Shown: in pieces, positions 29,943 to 36,284 of the stretch
How positions within the stretch are numbered: position 1 is the first letter of the stretch
Layout: every line of letters starts with the position of its first letter
Source of the DNA: Penium margaritaceum
Lineage: Eukaryota; Streptophyta; Zygnematophyceae; Desmidiales; Peniaceae
NCBI GenBank assembly: GCA_023375785.1
Contig: SZWC01015163.1
Location: 1 to 36,284 of the forward strand
Direction: 5' to 3'
DNA length: 36,284 nt
Program-made: the position numbers and the translations under genes
Notes under the pieces: generated by a model
The model's database searches: none
What the model was told of the DNA's origin: nothing
Seen by the model: the letters and a program-made list of their open reading frames with translations, nothing else

Positions 29943-30770
29943 TGAGCTAGAAACCTAGGCAGTAGGTTGGGGCAGCATGCGTTGTTGATGCAGCGTGCGG
30001 GCTTCCACGCTCGTTGCTAAGTCTGCTGCCCCCTCAGTTTGTTGCTCTAGAGACTAAGTCTGGAATCTCTGGGTTTGTTACTCAGAAGTGCGCGCATCAG
30101 TGTTAGCGCCAGAAAGCAGCTGAAAACTGGAAGTAACTGATTAGCAATGAAGAATAAGCAACAATGGAGAACCCCTCCAAGTTCTAGGTACCCCCCACTA
30201 CTATAAAAGTTGTTACTCAGCTAACCAGCCAATCAGAAAACAGTGGTAGGCCTATTTTCTGGCAGGCAGGGTTTTCTCGGTGAGCCCTGCCAGACGCCCG
30301 ACAGCCCAAGACCCGGGCGTCATCCATTTTGCTTGAAAGCTAGACCATACCATAACACCGACGCTGCAAACGCAGTCATGTGGTCAGAATCAGCTAGAAA
30401 AATAGCTACAAGAAGTTATGGCTGCACGAACCCAGGCGGTGCCTATGAGAGTCAACAATTCCAAACAGGGCCATACAACAGAAGACATGGACCTTAGGCA
30501 TCGCTAGATGCTGCAGACGCAATGCCACAGCCAGACACAGCGCTAGGTGCATGCAAACTGCATCCGCAGTGGCAGTGACTGCCGGTGGCCCAACCACCGA
30601 GGAGGCCTGCCGATGGAGCTGAGCCCATTGCTAGAGGGAGGAGGCTCCAGCGACGGGTGAGTGAGCAACACTCGAGCGGTGTCAAGTCTCGCCGTCAGTC
30701 ATCTGCACGTTGATGTACACAAGCCGGGAGGACACCATAGAGTACAATGAGAGATGCACAAAAACCAACA
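29943..30770 (-). repeat. B2 3' LTR
   Basis: On the minus strand it starts TGTTGGTTTTTGTGC (30770) right after the polypurine tract and ends CTAGGTTTCTAGCTCA. It matches solo LTR B1. A TATAAAAG word at about 30201-30208 is on the plus strand, so it is not evidence for the element's own promoter. Confidence 0.9.
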
Positions 30771-30780
30771 CTCCCCCATG
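30771..30780 (-). promoter_or_regulatory. B2 polypurine tract
   Basis: CATGGGGGAG on the minus strand, joined directly to the LTR start TGTTGG. Confidence 0.85.
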
Positions 30781-31518
30781 ACTCACAAGCGTAGTGCACA
30801 TGTGCCGGCAGAGACATAGTCAATGCCCAAACTCCCCCAGGCCAAGCAGAGACTCAAGCAAGGACAGAGAGAGCCACTTACGAACGCATGCCGACTGAAC
30901 TCATAGCCTTCTTGAATGAGTTGCTCTTCAGTGCCTTGGTCAAGAAGTCAGGTAACTACCGTGCTATTTCAACCCACACGATGCTGACGTTGCCTTCATG
31001 CAACAATGAACGGACATAGTGATACTCAACATTGATGTGCTTTGTGCCTGTGTGATGCACGCTGTCATTGTCGGCGATGGCCGTGGCACTCTGTCACAGT
31101 GCAACATGATGGATGCGACGGACTGGCATAGCTCGGACAACAGACAACGCAGCCACACACTATCACATGCGCCTGAGCCAAGAGCAATGTACTCAGCCTC
31201 AGCAGTGCTATGTGCAATGCATCCCCACTTGCCACTGCGCCAGGACACAACAGTGCCGCCAATGAGAAAGATCCAGCCTGTGCAACTTTTGCCGTCCGGA
31301 CTGTCGGCCCAGTCACTACGGTGTAGCCCACCAAGACAACAGACGGCTGACGACGGAACATGAGACCTCGCCGAGGAGTCAAGACAACATAGCACAGTAC
31401 TCGGATTGCGGGCCTCATCGTGGAGCTGACGCGGCTCCTGAGACAACTGGGCCAGGAGGTTGACGGCGAACGCGATGTATGGGCGCGTCGTCGTCGCCAG
31501 GAACATCAGTGACCCGAT
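30781..31518 (-). pseudogene. B2 RNase H and RT end (frameshifted)
   Basis: The open stretch 31506-30964 starts MFLATTTRPYIAFAVNLLAQLSQ, shifts frame for about 50 residues, and returns with SDWADSPDGKSCTGWIFLIGG. It continues with the RNase H motif STAEAEYIALGSGA and HCDRVP, then shifts again. The usual end (LLHEGNVSIVWVE-like, then a FLTKALK-like word) can be picked out in other frames down to about 30900. It is non-functional. Confidence 0.85.
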
Positions 31519-32180
31519 GACTCAGAGGTATGTGGTCACGTCAATTGGCTCCCCCACAATGGCTGGGTCAGGACTCTTTAGCTTTGCCTCGCCATCGGGT
31601 GACATGGGTGAGGATGCGCTCGACACAAGTGGCAGGTCCTCTGCAAAGCGGGTGGACAACGTCTGCACATAGGCGACCTGGTGGATGTGCGGGACGCCCT
31701 GGGAGTGATCATGCTTGAGTTCCATGCCCAGGAAGACCCTGGCAGACCCAAGGTCCTTCATCTGGTAGGCGGCGTGCAGCAGATCCTTGGCACGCTGGAT
31801 GGCAGCCGTGTCTAGCGACGCAATGAGCAGATCGTCGACGTACACGAGAAGAGCGGCGAAAGTGTGGCCTCGCAAANGACTCAGAGATATGTGGTCACGT
31901 CAATTGGCTCCCCCACAACGGCTGGGTCAGGACTCTTTAGCTTTGCCTCGCCATCGGGTGACATGGGTGAGGATGCGCTCGACACAAGTGGCAGGTCCTC
32001 TGCAAAGCGGGTGGACAACGTCTGCACATAGGCGACCTGGTGGATGTGCGGGACGCCCTGGGAGTGATCATGCTTGAGTTCCATGCCCAGGAAGACCCTG
32101 GCAGACCCAAGGTCCTTCATCTGGTAGGCGGCGTGCAGCAGATCCTTGGCACGAGAAGAGCGGTGAAAGTCTGGCCTCGC
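31519..32180. other. Duplicated RT segment around an isolated N, second copy lacking YVDD
   Basis: Bases 31519-31873 and 31878-32180 are the same part of reverse transcriptase twice, with one N at 31877. The right copy lacks 52 bp (31795-31846 of the left copy) between two CACG words. That interval contains the YVDD codons (31831-31842). Two alleles or two copies may have been joined. Confidence 0.8.
31522..31875 (-). pseudogene. B2 reverse transcriptase palm with YVDD
   Basis: 117 codons: FAALLVYVDDLLIASLD (YVDD codons at 31842-31831), then YQMKDLGSARVFLGMEL and IHQVAYVQTLSTRF, standard copia RT motifs C to E. It ends at a TAG at 31524-31522 before RNase H. The partner upstream motif (LRKALYGLKQLSWCW) is at about 32340-32260 in another frame, beyond the duplicated segment. 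Confidence 0.87.
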
Positions 32181-32690
32181 GGACTGACAAACACAGCGGG
32201 GTTAGCGGTGCTGCGCTGGAGCCCGCCACGAAGGAGCGTGCTGTTGATCTCTTGGTTCCAACACCAAGACAACTGCTTCAGGCCATACAAGGCCTTGCGC
32301 AGTCGCCAGACTCTCCCAGGTGTTTGGATCCTCCGGGCGTGCTGTGGAGCGGACTAAGAGGGTGTGTGCACCTCGTGCCCCAGGTGGGATACGCGCGAGT
32401 GCAGCCACGACAGCGCACCAATGCTCATTATGGAGCATGGCGTAGCCCAGTGCGGAGCCCGAGTGGAGGTCTGCAATGATGGCCAAGGTGGTCAGGCCGA
32501 GGGCCTTGGTGCCAGGGTCCTAACTCACGACCATGTGAGCGGAGGAGACACGTGGAGCCACGGGGGGTCGAGGCGCCACGGAGCGCGGAGCGATGGTCTG
32601 CGTACTCACCGACGGTCTGGGTCGGAGGCTGCCACCTGGGTCCCTTGTGTAGCGTGGCAGGGCAGGTGACGGCGCTAAGTCCGTCGGGCT
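32181..32690 (-). pseudogene. B2 RT N-terminal remnant and end of linker
   Basis: On the minus strand, after a Pro/Arg-rich stretch (LPRYTRDPGGSLRPRPS), comes a line resembling the RT entry block (AMLHNEHWCAVVAAL). It is followed almost at once by RKALYGLKQ in another frame. The blocks normally between them (the KARLVAKG-like block and the MDVxxAFLHG-like block, more than 100 residues) are absent, so an internal deletion has removed the first part of the palm. Confidence 0.7.
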
Positions 32691-32705
32691 GATGGAGGCA
32701 AACGG

Positions 32706-33207
32706 GGTTGCTGGCCCGGAGGGACCAACAGACGCGACTGGGTCTGCTGGACCACAGGGACCAGCGGATGCGACTGGGGTTGCCGGCCCGGAGGGACCAG
32801 CGGGCGCGACTGGGGCTGCTAGCCTGGAGGGACCAGCGGACGCGGCTAGGAGTGCCGGCCCGGAGGGACCAGCACATGCGACTGGGGTTACCGGCCCGGA
32901 GGGACCAGCGAGCGCGACTGAGGCTGCTCGCCCTGAGGGACCAGTGGACGCGACTGGGAGTGCCGGCTCGGAGGGACCTGCGGACGCGACTGGGGGTGCC
33001 GGCCCGGAGGGAGCAGCGGACGCGACTGGAAGTGTCCGCCCGAAGGGACTAGCGGACGTAACTGGGGGTGCCGGCCCGGAGGGACCAGCGGACGCGACTG
33101 GAGATGCCGGCCCGGAGGGACCAGCGGACGCGACTAGGGGTACCGGCCCGGGGGGACCAGCGGACGTGACTGGGGCTGCTGGCACGGAGGGATTGAGGGA
33201 CGTGTCA
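32706..33207 (-). repeat. 36-bp minisatellite in the B2 integrase-RT linker, about 14 units
   Basis: Units such as GGACCAGCGGACGCGACTGG plus a GGTGCCGGCCCGGA-like half repeat every 36 bp with drift. On the coding strand they give a 12-residue Pro/Ala/Ser-rich repeat (SAGPSGPAPPVA type). Because 36 is a multiple of three, the antisense strand is open too and reads as a collagen-like G-P-E-G-P string. Further units follow the N at 33296-33470. Confidence 0.9.
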
Positions 33208-33580
33208 TCCGGAAGCTGAAGGACGGAGGACAGAATCACCATTCCCCCACACGACGGTATAGACACGGATGAGCCGGAGCGAATGAGGTTGTGANGGAGC
33301 AGCGGACGCAACTGGAGGTGTCCGCCCAAAGGGACTAGCGGACGCAACTGGGGGTGCCGGCCCGGAGGGACCAGCGGACGCGACTGGAGGTGCCGGCCCA
33401 GAGGGACCAGCGGACGCGACTGGGGGTGCCAGCCCGGGGGGACCAGCGGACGTGACTTGGGCTGCTGGCGCAGAGGGACTGAGGGACGTGTCATCTAGAA
33501 GCTGAAGGACGGAGGACAGAATCACCATTCCCCCACACGACGGTATAGACACGGATGAGCCGGAGCGAATGAGGTTGTGA
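33010..33580. other. 285-bp duplicated segment around an isolated N
   Basis: 33010-33294 and 33296-33580 are equal in length and closely similar, with one N at 33295. The differences are more numerous than in the hAT and A2 cases, so diverged alleles are possible. Each copy carries minisatellite units plus the unique block around HNLIRSGSSVSIPSCGG. Confidence 0.78.
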
Positions 33581-34121
33581 GGAAACAGGTCCTCAAAGAA
33601 AACGGCGTCCCGAGACTCAACGATGTAGTGTTGGGAGGGATCCCAGAAGCGCCAGGCCTTGGACTGATGAAAGACACCGAGGAAGGTGCAGGGGCATCCG
33701 CGAGGGGCGAGCTTGCCGCCCTGCTGCGGGACAGGCAGCCACACAATGGCCAACAGCCCCACGCGCAAGCTAGGCGAAGGTCAGCTCGCTGACCGCACCA
33801 ATGCTAGTACGGTGTGGATTGGCAGGGAAGGGGACCGTGGGGAATCCGGTTCCAGACCCAGGTCATGTAGGCCATGGCTTCAAAATACAAGCCATCGGAG
33901 AGACCAGACTCAACCCGCATGGTGCGGACGGCGTCGGCCATAGTGCGATTCCACCGTTCCAAGACACCATTCTGGGCGGGTGTGTAAGGTGCGGACGTCT
34001 CATGGCGAATTCCGCGGGAGGCGAGAAAGGTCGTGGCTTCACCTGGGTACTCACCATCGCAATCGGAGCAAAAGCGGCAGAGAGAGCGGCCACACTCGCG
34101 CTCCGGAAGGACAAGCCAGTC
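33581..34121 (-). pseudogene. B2 integrase core end and C-terminal region
   Basis: On the minus strand: FCSDCDGEYPGEA (second catalytic Asp), TPAQNGVLERWNRT (Glu kept), YFEAMAYMTWVWNRIPHGPLP and ADLRLACVWGCW. After a frameshift the sequence continues CTFLGVFHQSKAWRFWDPSQHYIVESRDAVFFED (open stretch 33768-33205). It runs on from the integrase half in 34889-34122 after a stop. Confidence 0.87.
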
Positions 34122-34892
34122 CTAGATGGTGGGGTCGACATTGCTCTTCTGACAAAAGTATAAGACCCAGCGGTAGCGAGAATAGTCGTTAGTGAGGGTG
34201 AGGACGTAGCCACCATGCTCGCCAACAGACTCGGTAGGGAGAGGACACATGACGTCTGAATGGACAAGGTCGAGGGGGGCAGATGCATGGGAGGAAGACA
34301 ACGGATACGTGGAACGGTGCATCTTCCCCTGAGCGCAGTCAATGCACTCAGTTGGGCACGGGAGAGGAAAAGTCTCCGGGTCAAGGCCCTTGGCCGGCTG
34401 GGTGCGAAGCATGCTGACTACGGCGGCAGAGTGGACGTGGCAAAGGCGGCGGTGCAAGAGGTGAGTGTACTGAGGAGAAAGTGTGCTGGTGACAAACACA
34501 TGGCCTGTGGCGGCTGACGGGGAGGAGACGGAAGGAGACGAAGACAGACGAGGTACATGCCATAGGTTGCCATGGGCGGTGGCGTGTAGTACGACAAGAC
34601 CAGACGTGCGCAACGACACAGTGCCAACACCACGCGAGTGCACAACATCCATGCTCATGCGGTCAAGGGCAGTGACGGACAGGAGGCTGAGCTCAAGACC
34701 GGGGACGAAGAGGACATTGGTTAGAAGGACGTCACCTGAGGGACCACGGAAACTAATGACGCCAACACCACGGACAGGCAACACCTGGCCATAGCATGTC
34801 CGGACACCAGAAACATCGCCTACAGGACCGAGCATACTAAAGGCCTCACGATAGGCCGTCATGTGATGCGTGGCCCCGGAGTCGATCATCTA
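34122..34892 (-). pseudogene. B2 protease, pre-integrase and first half of integrase
   Basis: 255 open codons starting MIDSGATHHMTAY (DSG codons 34883-34875). The TAG just before it (34892-34890) replaces what should be Trp of the TWMIDSG motif, so the ATG at 34889 is not a natural start. VLFVPGLELSLLSV, HRRLCHVHSAAVV and CIDCAQGKMHRSTYP (complete HHCC finger) follow, then LVHSDVMCPLP with the first catalytic Asp. Confidence 0.9.
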
Positions 34893-36284
34893 GGTCTTAG
34901 CGGGGTCCTGGACCGGGGTCGCAAGATCACTAACAGTCACATGGCAGCAAGCAAGGGACGCGGACGCGGTGGAAGGAGGTGCAAATCGAGACTGCCAATC
35001 GTCAAGCCAAGCAACGTCGTCCCAGGAGGGGGTAGCGGAGACCATGAGAGATGACGAGATAGACAAAGAAACAGGCCATGACCGTAGCTCAGTCTCATTC
35101 ATGCAGGCCTGGACAGGGGAGAAGGAAGTGATGCAACTCGCACTTCCCTAGGGAGGAGGGCGAGGGAGGTCGAGCTGGAGCGCGATGAACGGCTCCAGCT
35201 GGTGCTTTCGAGAGGATGGCCCGTGAGTGTAGACGGACTACGGGGTGATGGCGCCGGAGCCCGGGTAGAAGGAGGACTACACCGGCGCCTACGGATGCGG
35301 CGGTGGTGTCGGTAAGACAAGCGAAACAACTGGAGTGGTGGAGCTGCTGGATGAGGCAGAGGTGTCAGAGCCGACGACAATCACGGCGGCAGAGGCAAGA
35401 CGGCACTTGCACTGGCGACGCATGGTGGTGATGATGCGCGCCTCATCCGTCAGTAGAGGGCACGTGTACCACCCGTGCCCAGGCTGGCCACAGTTGTGGC
35501 AGACCGAGCTGCCAGCGCTGGACCCGGTCGATGACTGTTGCTGCTGCTGCTGCTGCTGCTGACCTTTGCCTTTCTTGGTCCGACGCTTCTTCTTCCCCGA
35601 CGATGAGGAGGTCGCTGCGGCGGGGGAGGCGATGGCCACTAAGGCAACGGAAGGGGAGGCGACGGCCTCCGTGTGCTTGATTCGGGACTCTAGACGCGCT
35701 TCCTCAATGCGGAGGAAGAGCTCGTATGCCCAGGGCAGGAGGGTGCCCTGGGCCGCCATGGTGGAGAGAATGTCATGAGGGTAATGGACGAAGACGTCTG
35801 AGTATGCTTCGGTGGCACCGCGCTTGATGGTGAGGAGCGCGACCAAAGGGGGTGGGGAAGATTTCTTGAGGCAACAAAGGATGTCCTCTGCCCGCTGCCA
35901 ATAGGAGGTGACCGTCTCGATCTCCTCCATGTGCAGGGAGTTGAACTCCCGCAGCTGGCGGCTAGTCTCAGCATCGCTGGACAGGCGATGGGGACGAGTG
36001 AGAACGTGCCACGTGGCTGCAGGGTCTGGGGTGGCGCCAGCGGTGAATTCGCCTAAGAAGGGCTCAAGGGTGAGGTGGGAAGCCGGAGGGGCGACAGGGA
36101 CGAGAGCTCGGACGGCACGACCAGCGTCATACAGCTGGTCGGCCAGGGTAGCGTCAAACGGCAGGGTGTAGTATGCCTAAAAGCCCTCACCCTACGCCCA
36201 GATGGGGAAGCTGAGCTCCCAGCTCCGAAATTGCTCGCCGGCCTGAAGCGGTGGCGGCGGCGTCTCAAAGTTCTTTTGCCTGCG
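34893..36284 (-). pseudogene. B2 gag with canonical CCHC zinc knuckle, start outside window
   Basis: From the right edge: AGEQFRSWELSFPIWA, stops near 36200 and 36178, YYTLPFDATLADQLYDAGRA, then the open stretch 35930-35289. The latter has WQRAEDILCCLKKS, LPWAYELFLRIEEARL, a basic KKKRRTKKGKG segment, nine Gln in a row, and CHNCGQPGHGWYTC (codons 35501-35460; Cys-x2-Cys-x4-His-x4-Cys). A Ser/Thr/Pro-rich tail leads to the protease. It aligns in layout with Copia-A gag, whose knuckle is one residue shorter. Confidence 0.83.

Larger units (their letters stand above)
29943..36284 (-). mobile_element. Copia-B copy B2, right (5') end outside window
   Basis: Minus-strand order from the right edge is gag, zinc knuckle, protease, integrase, repeat-rich linker, truncated reverse transcriptase, RNase H, polypurine tract and 3' LTR (30770 to 29943). 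It is inserted in A3 RNase H. It resembles Copia-A in order and in the CATGGGGGAGTGTTG junction but has a different LTR. Two isolated Ns (31877, 33295) each separate duplicated segments. Confidence 0.9.

Noticed and set aside
30201..30208. TATAAAAG as the Copia-B promoter
   Set aside because: It is on the strand opposite to the element and is not kept in B1 (GTGTAGAAC there).
32692..33219. Collagen-like plus-strand ORF
   Set aside because: It is antisense to the Copia-B linker; a 36-bp repeat in a multiple of three keeps any frame open, and no independent gene signal is visible.
32706..33480. Regular repeat that could be mistaken for a CRISPR array
   Set aside because: The 36-bp units are head to tail without spacers and code for a linker in a eukaryotic retrotransposon.
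35540..35562. Poly-Gln gene or disease-like CAG expansion
   Set aside because: The nine-Gln run is part of the basic tail of Copia-B gag just before its zinc knuckle.

Overview
The window reads as repeat-rich nuclear DNA of a eukaryote, most likely a streptophyte (land plant or charophyte alga). This rests on three things: Ty1/copia elements with TGGTATCAGAGC (initiator tRNA-Met) primer sites, a DUF659-type hAT transposase, and many premature TAG stops at CAG/CTGG sites, as expected from CHG methylation decay. I cannot name the species. I found no bacterial, phage or CRISPR features and no ordinary host gene. I distinguish four transposon families, whose names are mine: Copia-A (copies A1, A2, A3), Copia-B (B1 solo LTR, B2), Copia-C (C1) and one hAT.

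Layout. 1-8487: A1, minus strand, running off the left edge (integrase, protease, gag, leader, PBS, 5' LTR). A 3.57-kb hAT element (4485-8056) with an 8-bp target duplication splits its LTR. 8488-9814: about 1.3 kb of AT-richer sequence with nothing recognisable. 9815-24308: A2, plus strand. Its 5' LTR is split by solo LTR B1 (10249-11105), its gag by C1 (12308-18434), and its 3' LTR by A3 (24309 onward). A3 is itself cut in its RNase H domain by B2 (29943 to the right edge, minus strand). The order of insertion is therefore A2, then A3, then B2, with C1 and B1 also later than A2, and the hAT later than A1.

All three Copia-A copies and B2 carry stops, frameshifts and catalytic substitutions. 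C1 is the best preserved and its two LTRs look the most alike. Several points recur. The hAT in A1 and the solo LTR in A2 occupy the same LTR nucleotide position. C1 seems to use an internal (half) initiator-tRNA-Met primer site, whereas its neighbours use the tRNA 3' end. Four of the five isolated N bases sit between near-identical direct duplications of about 270-355 bp, which look like unmerged assembly overlaps and break reading frames artificially. The one long gap (11711-12307) appears to stand for about twice as much sequence as its 597 Ns.
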